From assembly GCA_030693705.1 (NCBI GenBank), contig JAUYAB010000086.1:1-42228 (forward strand): 42,228 bases of DNA. The letters run 5' to 3'. This stretch comes from Ignavibacteria bacterium. Lineage in GTDB: Bacteria; Bacteroidota; Ignavibacteria; Ignavibacteriales; Ignavibacteriaceae. Below the pieces are notes generated by a model that did no database searches, was not told where the DNA came from, and saw only the letters and a list, made by a program, of their open reading frames with translations. Shown piece by piece: positions 1-12,271 of this stretch; the first letter of the stretch is position 1; every line of letters starts with the position of its first letter. A program made the position numbers and the translations under genes.

Positions 1-74
1 TTCCGTTTGCTTCATCTCAAACTTAAGGAAATGTATTCAATATGTCAATGAACTTTTTGAGAATATAACTTCTC

Positions 75-115
75 AGAAGAAATACTTGGGATAACTTAGC
101 CCAAGTATTTCTTCT
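75..115. terminator. Perfect 16-bp hairpin downstream of the DUF2723 gene
   Basis: The arms AGAAGAAATACTTGGG (75-90) and its exact complement (100-115) enclose a 9-nt loop. The hairpin lies 34 bp past the stop codon of the minus-strand gene. On that strand the 3' arm ends in a pyrimidine-rich TTTCTTCT, so it is a plausible terminator, although there is no separate T-run after it. The symmetry would let it act on both strands. Confidence 0.6.
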
Positions 116-148
116 TGACTTTTAACGGAATAACTCTACAAAGAGATT

Positions 149-2104
149 TTATTTTTCAATCACCTCTGCCAAACCTGCCGGGATAGCAAAGTCCGGGAGT
201 TCTTCTTTTAATTTTTTGATATAAACTTTTGCGCGCACCCGGTTATCAAATTGCATTTCATACAACGCGCGTCTTACCAGCATCGAGCCGGTCATATCTG
301 CCACAAAATTAACGTAGTAGTTTTGTTGCTTCGGAAATCTTAAATGAAATACCGGATTATCCGCGGGAACGTATTTATTAGTCCTCACCAATTTAAAAAA
401 GAAAATATCGGGAACAAGAGTATAACCTTCCGGAAGTTTGAATTCTCCTTTCTGCATTTCATTCATCACCAACTCGGCGCCAAGGTAAACCTCACGCTTA
501 TCAATATTGGTTTCAATTAACCCCTTTAACAGATCTTGATAAAGTTTTTCAAGCAGCACCGGATCAAATTGTCCTTCGCGTTCAAAAGGCACAAGCGCTT
601 CTTTAAACTGATTGATCGTTGGCATTACACCGGAAATAATTACGCTGTCATTTCTATTTAATTGATTAAAGTACCAGCTTCTGCGGAGAAGTTCTTTATC
701 AATTATATGAACATCGGGTCTAAACATTTCAACCTTCTGAATATAATAAGCAGGCGAAACAAGAAAATCCCACTGATACGAAATGATCAGTGCATCTTTT
801 TCACATGATTGTAACGCAGACTTTGTATAATCTTCAAAAAGATAAACATCGTGCTGATCAACTTTGCCAAATGAAATATACGATTGGATCAAAAGAAAAA
901 TGATAAGTAGCGGAATAGGAAGGCTGTAGCCAAGATGCCTATCTTTTAACAAAAGAAATATTTGCAGAACTCCAAACGAAATAAAAAACGCAACAGCGAT
1001 GTATGCCAGCAGAAAATAGGAATCGATGTCGTTGATGTCGTAATTGATGGAATACAAAACTGTTGAAAGAAAAGTAATAAGCGTGAACAAAAAGAATTTT
1101 TTACTATGAATGAATGCCGCGAAGAACCCAATAAAAGTAAGAATCAATCCGATGTTGAACTCAAGCGGAAAATTTTCAACAAAATAAGCAAGCTGCTTTT
1201 TAGCCGCTTCAGTAGAAGAGAAAAGCCACACTTGATATTGTTTACCTGCAACGTGGCGGAGAATTCTTTCAAGATCAAGAGGATTACCCCAGTTAAGTAT
1301 TGGATTTTGTCCTGCGCGAATCGGTAAATATGTATATATCGAAAGAAGCAATGGGAAGAAAATCAACAACATTAATGCAATGCGTTTGAAAGAAGCCAAA
1401 TTAAATCCGAACGTTACAAAGTAGAGATACGCAACAGCGGGCAAGATCAACAACGTCGTCATGTGGTTGGAAAATCCAAACGCCAGAGCAATCGCAAGGA
1501 AATACCAGAAGTAATGTTTCGGCGCTTCAACATTGTTTGATTTTGTGAATGCCAAAAGCAGCGTATAGATAATTACCGAAATTAAAAAGAGATGAAGCGA
1601 ATAAACTTCAACTGAAGTGCTCTGCATCCAAAACGTTTTTGAAGTTGCTAAAAACAAACCGCCAAAGAGCGCTGATAAGTACTTTGTTAATTCCGGAATG
1701 ATAATCCTTTTGGGCAGTACAACATCTGAGACTTTTTTTGTTTTCTTCTTCGCCGATTTTTTCTGCGTTTCTACTTTTTCACTCGATTTGAAAAGAGTGA
1801 TGTTATCTAGTACAAGTTTAACCGCGTAAATAAAAACCGTAATCGAACCAGCCGTCCATAAAGCTGCAAGTAGATTTGCACGGTAAATAACAGAAAAGTT
1901 TAAAGGCAATTGAAGGAAAAGGTGCCCAAGCATTGTAAACAGCGGGTAACCCGTCGGATGAGCGATGCCCAACATTGCCTGTACGGTTGCAAGTTCACCG
2001 GAATCAAGTTGTGTAACCGTTGGTGCAAGTGTAAAAAGATAGAGAATAAAAACGATTATCCCCGCAAGTAGTCCGTAAACTTTTTTTAGAATATTTATCA
2101 TCAT
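149..2104 (-). CDS. DUF2723 family multi-pass membrane protein
   Basis: An integral membrane protein of 651 residues. The N-terminus carries the DUF2723 hallmark: a hydrophobic first helix, then LAPTVTQLDSGELATVQAML followed by GIAHPTGYPLF. These proteins resemble the membrane core of GT-C glycosyltransferases such as protein O-mannosyltransferases, and the DSGE acidic pair sits where those enzymes keep their catalytic Asp. The substrate is unknown. About ten hydrophobic helices are visible up to residue ~415, with a Lys-rich cytosolic insertion near 110-130 and a soluble C-terminal part of ~230 residues. The start ATG overlaps the stop codon of glnE (ATGATGA), so the two are probably translationally coupled, although no functional link is obvious. 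A membrane glycosyltransferase role is inference. Confidence 0.8.
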   Translation of the reverse strand: MMINILKKVYGLLAGIIVFILYLFTLAPTVTQLDSGELATVQAMLGIAHPTGYPLFTMLGHLFLQLPLNFSVIYRANLLAALWTAGSITVFIYAVKLVLDNITLFKSSEKVETQKKSAKKKTKKVSDVVLPKRIIIPELTKYLSALFGGLFLATSKTFWMQSTSVEVYSLHLFLISVIIYTLLLAFTKSNNVEAPKHYFWYFLAIALAFGFSNHMTTLLILPAVAYLYFVTFGFNLASFKRIALMLLIFFPLLLSIYTYLPIRAGQNPILNWGNPLDLERILRHVAGKQYQVWLFSSTEAAKKQLAYFVENFPLEFNIGLILTFIGFFAAFIHSKKFFLFTLITFLSTVLYSINYDINDIDSYFLLAYIAVAFFISFGVLQIFLLLKDRHLGYSLPIPLLIIFLLIQSYISFGKVDQHDVYLFEDYTKSALQSCEKDALIISYQWDFLVSPAYYIQKVEMFRPDVHIIDKELLRRSWYFNQLNRNDSVIISGVMPTINQFKEALVPFEREGQFDPVLLEKLYQDLLKGLIETNIDKREVYLGAELVMNEMQKGEFKLPEGYTLVPDIFFFKLVRTNKYVPADNPVFHLRFPKQQNYYVNFVADMTGSMLVRRALYEMQFDNRVRAKVYIKKLKEELPDFAIPAGLAEVIEK

Positions 2105-4905
2105 GTATTGGTCAAGTATTTTGAAAAAATTAAGTGGATGTTATTTTGTGCTTCTTTGATCTCCGTTTGTAAATCTTTCCTCTCTGCAAAATTAAGAAAT
2201 TCCGAAAGGATGAGAAATTCTTCCGAATTAAAATTTAGTTGATGTTTTTTATCTTCAAATAAGATGCAGAAATAAGTATCAAGTTTACGCAGAAATTCCC
2301 GCGTTGATAGAAGCGTATCGCTTTCTTCTTTTAAAAGAACACCACCTTTACGGAAAGACTGCAAGAGAATATTTGGCGATTTGTTTCGTAATGATTTGTA
2401 GAGGGAGGCATGTTTCAGCAAAAAGAATTGCATTAAAAAATCAGCTTCAAGTAAACTGCCAATTCCTTTTTTCAAGTTGATAGCTGTATCACTCAGTTTT
2501 GAAGAAGCGATAACTTGCTTGTGCATGCTAAAAATATCGTTTCGCAAAACGTTTTCGTCTAACGATTTAATTTTTTTTACAATCAACTTTTCAAATTGGT
2601 TGAAAAGATTTTCATCTCCGTAAACAAATTCCAATTTGCACAACGCTTGCATCTCCCACGTACGGATTCTACTCTCAAAATAGTTCTCGTAACTTTGTAA
2701 ATCCCTAACCATTTGACTGGTTTTCCCTTCTGGTCTCAATCTACAATCAACTTCGATCGGTGAGAAGTCTTTCTGCAATGAATGAAGAAGTTTTGTAAAT
2801 ATTTTTTCAAGTTTAAAATTGTCCTTTTCGTTACCGGACATGAAAATGAGATCAAGATCAGATGTAAAAATAAATTGAGAAGCCGCCAGACTACCTTGCA
2901 CAGCAACAAAACAACTCACATCGATTATTTCTTTTGTAAAAAAAACTTCAATCGCATTCTGCAGCTTTGACAATACTGCATCTGAAAGAAGTTTGGAAGC
3001 GGTTTCGACCGTAATAATTTCCAAAAGAACTTGAACAGAAAGAAGAAATTGGATCGCTTTAACCGGATAAGTTTCTAAATTCGCAGTTGAAAGTTTCTCA
3101 AACACTTTTCCGGTCAAAAATAATTCCTTCAGGAAATTATCTTCTGCGAAAAGAGAAACGGGAAATTTGCCATATTCACAAATAGTAAGAAAAGCCTCAA
3201 ATACTTTTTTGTTCTGAAAAGTCTCATACCACATTGATGGAAAATTTTCATGTCGAATGATCCGTGCAAAAGTTTGCAGAATGGTATCTGGATGCTTTGC
3301 GTGCGACAAATACTCCGTCAGAGAAGGTTCAATTTTTTCAAATAAAGAAATGGTTTGTGAGTCAAAAGTTTTCTGATTGAAAATGCCTACACCGGTTTTT
3401 AAGAACTGGTAATTTCTTTTTGCAGTGTGAGCATCTTTAAAAGGTAAGTTTGAAAAATCAATTTCCGGTTTTTCTTCTTGCATCACCGAGCGGTAAAACA
3501 TGTGCACTTTCCTTTTCGTCTCAGCTAACTCTCGTTCAAATTCTTTTTCATTCTTAAACTCAAGGAAAGCGGAAAGCTTCTCTAAAATTTCTCCCGATTC
3601 AGGAATGGTATGCGTTTGCGCGTCATTCATCAACTGAAGGAAGTGTTCTATTCTTCTGAAAAAAACATAAGCATCGGTAAGAAATTCAGCTTCTTTCTTT
3701 TCTAAAAGTTCGCATTTGGTTAATTCATTTATTGCGATCAGCGAGTTGCCCGTTTGCAACGTAGTGTGTTTGCCGCCGTTTAACAACTGCAAAGCCTGCA
3801 ATGGGAATTCAATATCGCGGATGCCGCCGCGTGAAAGTTTTATGTTTTGTTCCGATTTAATTTTATCAAGAATATTCTTTCTCAATTTTTTTATTTGTTC
3901 AATTGGCGAGAACGAAAAGTTCTTCGGAAAAATAAAACTTGAAACGTAATCGGCAAACTTTGCATACAACTTTTCATCACCACCGAGATAACTTGCTTTC
4001 AGCAGCATCTGCCGTTCCCAATCTTCTCCGCGGCTTTCGTAATAACGGAGCGTATCGGAGAGAGTTCGTGCAAGCGGAGAATTTTTACCATCGGGTCTCA
4101 ATCTAAAATCTACACGGAAAAGAAATCCTTTATCGGTCGCTTGTGAAGCTTGTTCTACAAAAAGCTGAATAGCTTGTGTGAGGAGTTCGTGGTACTCTTT
4201 CCCATTTTTTAATTTAGTATTCTTATCATAGAAGATCATCAAGTCGATATCGGAACTATAATTAAGTTCGTTTCCACCAAGCTTACCGAGCGCAATAAGG
4301 CAATACTTTCGATTCAGTTCTTCAGTTTGAAATTTTACTTTTGATTCATCATAACAAATTGAAAAGAGAAGAGCCGAAAGAGTTTTTGCAAGGATCGAGA
4401 GATCGTTCGTTATTTCTAAAACGGATGCGAAACCAAGATTGTCCCGTAGCCCCATGCGAAGCATGTACTTCCTCTTTATCGCCTTTATCGCATTCACTTT
4501 CCCGGAGAAAGATTTGAATAAGTTAACTGCTTTTTCAGATTCTATCTGAAATTTCTGTAGGTTCAAATTGCTGTCAAGCGATTCACTGCTTAATGCCCAG
4601 TATAAATATTCCGGATTCCGCACCACGATATCCGTTAAGTAATTGCTGAACGATGCAATACGCAGAAACGCTTTTGAATAATGTGGATGAGCTAAACAGT
4701 CTTTCAAGAAATATACTTTGTCGAACAGAGAGTTGAGCATTCGGAGAAGATTATTCTCAGAACTTGCCGTAAAACAAATTTGCGCCGCTTCGGTTTCCCA
4801 ATCTGAAAGGAGTTTGTCTAATTCCTCTCTTGATAAGTAACCGACTGCAAACCCGGCGACTGTTTTTACAACGGTATCGGAAATATGATAATGTGTTTCG
4901 GTCAA
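2101..4905 (-). CDS. glnE: Bifunctional glutamine synthetase adenylyltransferase/deadenylase
   Basis: GlnE adenylylates and deadenylylates glutamine synthetase in response to P-II proteins. The 934 residues match the full two-domain family length. The N-terminal nucleotidyltransferase motif is intact at ~207-221 (GKLGGNELNYSSDID), followed by VDFRLRPDGKNSP and the EDWERQ block. The C-terminal half has SDLDLIF (~680), VDCRLRPEGKTSQ and RTWEMQAL, but the expected GKLGGxE is replaced by GSLAASQ (~670-676), which is unusual. The start is a TTG; the next in-frame ATG (residue ~56) would remove part of the N-terminal domain. A possible TAnnTTTG element lies ~45 bp upstream. The P-II gene glnB sits 3.9 kb away, across secA, on the other strand. 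No glutamine synthetase gene is in the window. Confidence 0.92.
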   Translation of the reverse strand: MTETHYHISDTVVKTVAGFAVGYLSREELDKLLSDWETEAAQICFTASSENNLLRMLNSLFDKVYFLKDCLAHPHYSKAFLRIASFSNYLTDIVVRNPEYLYWALSSESLDSNLNLQKFQIESEKAVNLFKSFSGKVNAIKAIKRKYMLRMGLRDNLGFASVLEITNDLSILAKTLSALLFSICYDESKVKFQTEELNRKYCLIALGKLGGNELNYSSDIDLMIFYDKNTKLKNGKEYHELLTQAIQLFVEQASQATDKGFLFRVDFRLRPDGKNSPLARTLSDTLRYYESRGEDWERQMLLKASYLGGDEKLYAKFADYVSSFIFPKNFSFSPIEQIKKLRKNILDKIKSEQNIKLSRGGIRDIEFPLQALQLLNGGKHTTLQTGNSLIAINELTKCELLEKKEAEFLTDAYVFFRRIEHFLQLMNDAQTHTIPESGEILEKLSAFLEFKNEKEFERELAETKRKVHMFYRSVMQEEKPEIDFSNLPFKDAHTAKRNYQFLKTGVGIFNQKTFDSQTISLFEKIEPSLTEYLSHAKHPDTILQTFARIIRHENFPSMWYETFQNKKVFEAFLTICEYGKFPVSLFAEDNFLKELFLTGKVFEKLSTANLETYPVKAIQFLLSVQVLLEIITVETASKLLSDAVLSKLQNAIEVFFTKEIIDVSCFVAVQGSLAASQFIFTSDLDLIFMSGNEKDNFKLEKIFTKLLHSLQKDFSPIEVDCRLRPEGKTSQMVRDLQSYENYFESRIRTWEMQALCKLEFVYGDENLFNQFEKLIVKKIKSLDENVLRNDIFSMHKQVIASSKLSDTAINLKKGIGSLLEADFLMQFFLLKHASLYKSLRNKSPNILLQSFRKGGVLLKEESDTLLSTREFLRKLDTYFCILFEDKKHQLNFNSEEFLILSEFLNFAERKDLQTEIKEAQNNIHLIFSKYLTNT

Positions 4906-4947
4906 GAAATAGTTTCAATCTTTGTTAGTAACTGCAAATGAAAAATA

Positions 4948-4955
4948 CAAAATTA
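4948..4955 (-). promoter_or_regulatory. Possible Bacteroidota-type -7 element for glnE
   Basis: Read on the minus strand the sequence is TAATTTTG, matching the Bacteroidota TAnnTTTG -7 consensus. It is 43 bp upstream of the glnE TTG start, inside the divergent glnE/DUF1003 intergenic region. No good TTTG -33 element is found at the usual spacing, and such 8-mers are frequent in AT-rich DNA. Confidence 0.25.
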
Positions 4956-5030
4956 CAGTTGGATTTTTACATTCAGCGATCTTTGCAGACAAATTTCGAT
5001 TGTTACGTTCATCTTCACAAATATTTTCTC

Positions 5031-5038
5031 TAACTTTG
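5031..5038 (+). promoter_or_regulatory. Possible Bacteroidota-type -7 element for the DUF1003 gene
   Basis: TAACTTTG matches TAnnTTTG and lies 83 bp upstream of the DUF1003 start, with a GGAAAGAAG ribosome binding site in between (about 5108-5116). The nearest TTG upstream (5000-5002) is too far for a standard -33 element, so support is weak. Confidence 0.25.
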
Positions 5039-5121
5039 TAATGGCGACTACGTCTCATCCTTTGACGTTTAAGTAAATACGGTTAAATTTTTTCAATAAA
5101 TTATTTGGAAAGAAGTGAAAC

Positions 5122-5574
5122 ATGAGCAAAGTTATAAAATACCCCGGTCCTTATCTCCATGATCATCCCCCGGTTGTTAATGTAAACGAACTATTTGAGA
5201 AGAAAAAAACGGTTGGGCAAAAAGCTTCCGATAAGATTGCCGAAACTGTCGGCTCATGGAAGTTCATCATCATTCAATCGATATTTTTATTATGCTGGGC
5301 AGTATTAAACGTAACTGCTTACGTCTACCATTGGGATCCATATCCCTTTATTTTGATGAACCTTTTCCTTTCGCTTCAAGCCGCTTATACCGCTCCTATC
5401 TTGATGATGAGCCAAAATAGAATGGCTGAGAAAGATAGAATTGAAGCGCATAACGATTACCAGGTGAACCAGAAAACTGAAGTAGAAGTCAGGGTTATTC
5501 TTGATCATCTTACAGCTCAAAATGATGCACTTGCGGAATTATTAAGAATAGCGACTGAAAAAGAGAGGGAATAA
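5122..5574 (+). CDS. DUF1003 domain membrane protein
   Basis: A small membrane protein of 150 residues with the DUF1003 pattern: a conserved GSWKFIIIQSIFLLCWAVLN first membrane segment (~49-68), a short WDPYPFILMN linker, then a second segment LFLSLQAAYTAPILMMSQNR. The polar EKDRIEAHNDYQVNQKTEVE tail, probably helical, is also typical. Both ends are predicted to face the cytosol. Its biochemical role is not known. The ATG is preceded by GGAAAGAAG. It stands divergent from glnE and 189 bp upstream of secA, with a hairpin (5654-5674) and a second, terminator-like hairpin (5717-5744) in the gap, so it is probably its own transcription unit. Confidence 0.85.
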   Translation: MSKVIKYPGPYLHDHPPVVNVNELFEKKKTVGQKASDKIAETVGSWKFIIIQSIFLLCWAVLNVTAYVYHWDPYPFILMNLFLSLQAAYTAPILMMSQNRMAEKDRIEAHNDYQVNQKTEVEVRVILDHLTAQNDALAELLRIATEKERE

Positions 5575-5653
5575 CTAAGTAGCGTGTGGGAGGTTATTGA
5601 GGTTTGAAAAGCGGCGCGTGTCTCTCCGCAGTTAGTTAAAACTCCACCAAAAT

Positions 5654-5674
5654 AAGGGGAATCCTTTTTCCCTT
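5654..5674 (+). terminator. Hairpin with T-rich 3' flank after the DUF1003 gene
   Basis: AAGGGGAA (5654-5661) can pair with TTTCCCTT (5667-5674), with one G-U pair and a 5-nt loop. A T-rich stretch including TTTTTT follows about ten bases later. It may end the DUF1003 transcript or be part of the secA leader; it is modest in stability. Confidence 0.4.
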
Positions 5675-5716
5675 AAATCTACCTTTTTTCTCCATGCGAA
5701 ATCTTCTTAAATTGCA

Positions 5717-5744
5717 AACCGTAATCTTACGGTTAATTTTTTTT
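5717..5744 (+). terminator. Terminator-like hairpin and T8 tract in front of secA
   Basis: AACCGTA (5717-5723), loop ATCT and TACGGTT (5728-5734) form a perfect 7-bp stem, followed by AA and then eight T residues (5737-5744). This is a textbook intrinsic terminator shape. It ends only 8 bases before the GGAG ribosome binding site (5753-5756) and 19 bases before the secA ATG, leaving no room for a promoter between. It could therefore be a leader attenuator for secA rather than a simple terminator. Confidence 0.55.
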
Positions 5745-5763
5745 ACTCATACGGAGACTTTTG

Positions 5764-9173
<3,410 letters not shown>

Positions 9174-9175
9174 GT

Positions 9176-11524
9176 ATGAAGAAAAAATCAATTAAAATAC
9201 TTTTCGTACTTTTCGCACTGCTATCAATCTCGGCGTTCAACGGCTGCGGTGTGTGGAATGATTTTACTACTTATTTTAATCTCTACTATAACACCGGCAC
9301 TTTGTTTGATGAAGCTGAGACGGCGGTTCAAAAAGCGCAGACCGATATTTTTGCAACAACCGAACCGAACGTTCCTGCATCTGCTACTGCATCTTTGACC
9401 AAAGTAATTGAAAAATGTTCAAAGATACTTCAGTTTAATTCTGAAAGCGCATTTGTTGACGAAGCATTATTCATGCTAGGAAAGTCTTTCTATTATCAGA
9501 AGAATTATTTGAAAGCGCTTCGCAAATTTCAAGAGCTCATCGCAAAACAATCTGAAAGTGAGTATGCTCCGGAAACCGAATTGTGGATCGTAAAAACTTA
9601 TTTTCAACTGAAAAATTATTCTGCTGCCGATAAACTTTTAACGCAAGTGATCGATAAAGCTACTGTAGCAAAAGAAGATGACCTTTTAACAAAAGCTATT
9701 ATTGTTAAAGTTAAATTTGAAATAGCCGGAGAAAAATATTCAGATGCGGTAAAATCGTTGCGAAGTTTGGTAAAAGTTTCTGATGACGGAGAAATAAACG
9801 CACAAGCGAAGTATCAAGAAGGAGAGTTGTTGGTTAAACTTGGCGAAAAGGAAGAAGCTGCCGCTGCATTTAACGAAGTGGGAAATTATTCACCGACATT
9901 TGAAATTGAGTTAGACGCTAAAATAAATTATGGGAAAATAATCCGTTCTCTCGGTAAAGAAGATGAGGTATTAGAGTTATTCCTGAATCTGCTTTCCAAA
10001 GATAAGAATTCAACCTCGTTCGATATCCTGAATTTTGAAACCGGCTATACGTATCTTTTAAAGAAAAAATATGATGATGCACTTTCCTATTTCGGAATTG
10101 TAGACACGGGATTTACAAATTCAACTTCAGCTGGGCAGGCGCGGTTCGAGATGGGATATATTTACGAAAAAGTTTTTTTCAACTTCGACAGCGCCTCAAT
10201 ATGTTATCTAAAGGCTCAAACGGCTCCATCAACCGAAGAATATACGCCATTCATAAAAAACAAAGCTTCGGTTTTTACCAAATATGAAAAATTGAACACC
10301 GAGCAGCAAGAAAACAATCAGAAATTAAAATATGCAACCGATTCTACACTGTTCGCAAAAGATTCTCTTGAGTTTGTAATTGCCGATTCGCTTGCCAAAA
10401 TAGCTTTGTCGGAAGATCAACCGCAGAATGTTCAGCAACAAAATTCTCAGCAGGGAAGAACGAGGACCTTTGGTTCTACGAAAAGTAATGAATCAACTTC
10501 TTCGGATACAAAAAAAGGAGCGCCGTTGAAAGCTCCGGTAAGACCAAACATTTCCGCTGATTCAATAAATGTATTGCTGGCAAAAACTAAATTTGATCTG
10601 GGCAATCTTTTCTATACGGATCTTGATCGTCCTGATTCTGCTTTCTATTATTATAATGATTTAATAGAACACTATGAGTTGAAAAGTCAAAAACCGCAGG
10701 TTTTATACGCACTTGCCAACTACTATCTTTCAAGAGATTCGGTAAAAGCAGACAGTCTGTTGAATTATATTTATGACAATTACCGTTCTGAAAGCATTGT
10801 TAATGCGGCTGCCGAAATTTTGAAAAAACCCAAAATTGATTTTAAATATGATCCGGCTAAAGATTTGTACCGCGAGGCGGAAATATTGATGCAAAAAGAT
10901 GAAGTGAAGTCTTCACTGAAAAAATTTCTGGCAATTTTCGAAAAGTATCCCGTCTCGGAATATGCGGCAAAATCGCTTTTAGCCGGCGGTTATCTTTTAG
11001 AAGAAAAATTAAAACTTATGGATTCTGCCGCGGTGGTTTACGACAGCCTTGTAACAAAATATCCGAAGACGGCTTTCGCGCAACAAGTTTCTCCCAAACT
11101 TCAAACATATAAAAAAGAAAAAGAACGGATAAGAGTTGCAATTGAAGATTCACTCAAAAAGATCGAAGTTGAAAAACTGAAAAAGCGGACAGAGGATTCG
11201 CTAAAAATTGCTGCTGAAACACTAAAACAGAAAGTTGCAGATTCTCTTAAGATTGAAGCTGAAAAATTAAAACAGCCAAAAGTCGATTCCCTTGATTCTG
11301 ATTTGAAAGAAAAAGTTGTTGGTGAAGCTGATACAACAAAGACGATAGAATCCCCGAAGAAAGACGTACCGGCAGTTCCGGATTCGTTGAATAAAGATGA
11401 TGAGATAATTCCTCCTCAAGTGGAGTTATTTTTTCTGCCTAGAAATATAAGAGAAAATTATACTTTGCAGTTTTATGAGAAGCGTGATTGGAGTTCCCGA
11501 CGAACCGTATCTTTTTCGGTCTGA
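9176..11524 (+). CDS. Large TPR-repeat lipoprotein (possible PorW/SprE-like)
   Basis: A predicted lipoprotein of 782 residues. A hydrophobic signal ends in FNGC with the lipidated Cys near residue 24, followed by WNDFTTYFNLYYNTGTLFDE. Multiple tetratricopeptide-like helices fill ~60-380 and ~480-680, such as ALFMLGKSFYYQKNYLKALR. Between them is a low-complexity Gln/Ser/Thr linker (~415-455). A charged helical region with recurring DSLK (~660-720) precedes a Pro-rich C-terminal tail. The YFNLYYN segment after the lipid anchor recalls the T9SS lipoprotein SprE/PorW, but that is recognition from memory and unproven. The ATG at 9176, 2 bp after the glnB stop, is preferred to the TTG at 9170 that overlaps glnB. 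The transglycosylase gene follows closely. Confidence 0.75.
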   Translation: MKKKSIKILFVLFALLSISAFNGCGVWNDFTTYFNLYYNTGTLFDEAETAVQKAQTDIFATTEPNVPASATASLTKVIEKCSKILQFNSESAFVDEALFMLGKSFYYQKNYLKALRKFQELIAKQSESEYAPETELWIVKTYFQLKNYSAADKLLTQVIDKATVAKEDDLLTKAIIVKVKFEIAGEKYSDAVKSLRSLVKVSDDGEINAQAKYQEGELLVKLGEKEEAAAAFNEVGNYSPTFEIELDAKINYGKIIRSLGKEDEVLELFLNLLSKDKNSTSFDILNFETGYTYLLKKKYDDALSYFGIVDTGFTNSTSAGQARFEMGYIYEKVFFNFDSASICYLKAQTAPSTEEYTPFIKNKASVFTKYEKLNTEQQENNQKLKYATDSTLFAKDSLEFVIADSLAKIALSEDQPQNVQQQNSQQGRTRTFGSTKSNESTSSDTKKGAPLKAPVRPNISADSINVLLAKTKFDLGNLFYTDLDRPDSAFYYYNDLIEHYELKSQKPQVLYALANYYLSRDSVKADSLLNYIYDNYRSESIVNAAAEILKKPKIDFKYDPAKDLYREAEILMQKDEVKSSLKKFLAIFEKYPVSEYAAKSLLAGGYLLEEKLKLMDSAAVVYDSLVTKYPKTAFAQQVSPKLQTYKKEKERIRVAIEDSLKKIEVEKLKKRTEDSLKIAAETLKQKVADSLKIEAEKLKQPKVDSLDSDLKEKVVGEADTTKTIESPKKDVPAVPDSLNKDDEIIPPQVELFFLPRNIRENYTLQFYEKRDWSSRRTVSFSV

Positions 11525-11548
11525 TTCAATTGTTAGGTGAATAAAGTT

Positions 11549-12271
11549 ATGGAATTAGGATTTCTTTTTGAAAAAATTCTTCCCTTTATTAAAAGAAGGA
11601 AATTCCTTTCCATTTTTCTCTACATTGTTTTTCTCTTCTATTTCAGCATTCCAACCTTTCAAATTCCTTTACTCGAATATCAGCGCACGTATGTTTCATC
11701 CTTGATGGAACAGCGTGCAATTGAACATCTGATGATCTTTTACCCTCGCCAAAGTTGGGCATCCTTCGGTTCAATAAATCAAAATCTTTTTCGCGCGATT
11801 GTTTCGATGGAAGACGGAAATTTTTTCAATCACAAAGGAGTTGATTGGGAAGAATTGGAAAAATCGATGAAGCTTAATAAAAGAAGAAGACGCGCCGCAC
11901 GCGGCGGAAGTACTATAACAATGCAGCTTGCAAAAAATCTTTATTATACAACAAACAAAAGTGTTTTCCGTAAAGCAAAAGAAATGCTCACAACTTTTCG
12001 CATCGAAAAGGAAGTAAGCAAACAAAGAATTCTGCATCAGTACGTTAATATTATTGAATGGGGCGACGGAGTGTTTGGAATTGAAGAAGCGGCTGATAAA
12101 TATTTTGGCAAAGAGCCGGGAACAATATCCACAAACGAATGCGCTAAACTTGCAGCGGTAATTCCTTCGCCGTTAGTGCATCAACCTAATGTTAACTCAA
12201 GTTATGTTCGTCGCCGTTCGGGAATTATCCGCGGAAGACTTGGTGATGTAATCCTTTTTCCCGAAAAATGA
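11549..12271 (+). CDS. mtgA: Monofunctional peptidoglycan transglycosylase (GT51)
   Basis: It polymerises lipid II into glycan strands at the periplasmic face of the inner membrane. A single N-terminal membrane anchor (about residues 20-37) is followed by the GT51 motifs: MEDGNFFNHKGVDW with the catalytic Glu (~88), RGGSTITMQLAKNLYY (~118-133), and FRIEKEVSKQRILHQYVN with EWGDGVFGIEEAADKYFGK. There is no transpeptidase domain, and the ~240-residue length fits MtgA. The ATG at 11549 has AGGTGA 8 bases upstream and is preferred to the GTG at 11537. Its stop codon overlaps the start of the next gene (ATGA), so the two are coupled. Confidence 0.93.
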   Translation: MELGFLFEKILPFIKRRKFLSIFLYIVFLFYFSIPTFQIPLLEYQRTYVSSLMEQRAIEHLMIFYPRQSWASFGSINQNLFRAIVSMEDGNFFNHKGVDWEELEKSMKLNKRRRRAARGGSTITMQLAKNLYYTTNKSVFRKAKEMLTTFRIEKEVSKQRILHQYVNIIEWGDGVFGIEEAADKYFGKEPGTISTNECAKLAAVIPSPLVHQPNVNSSYVRRRSGIIRGRLGDVILFPEK

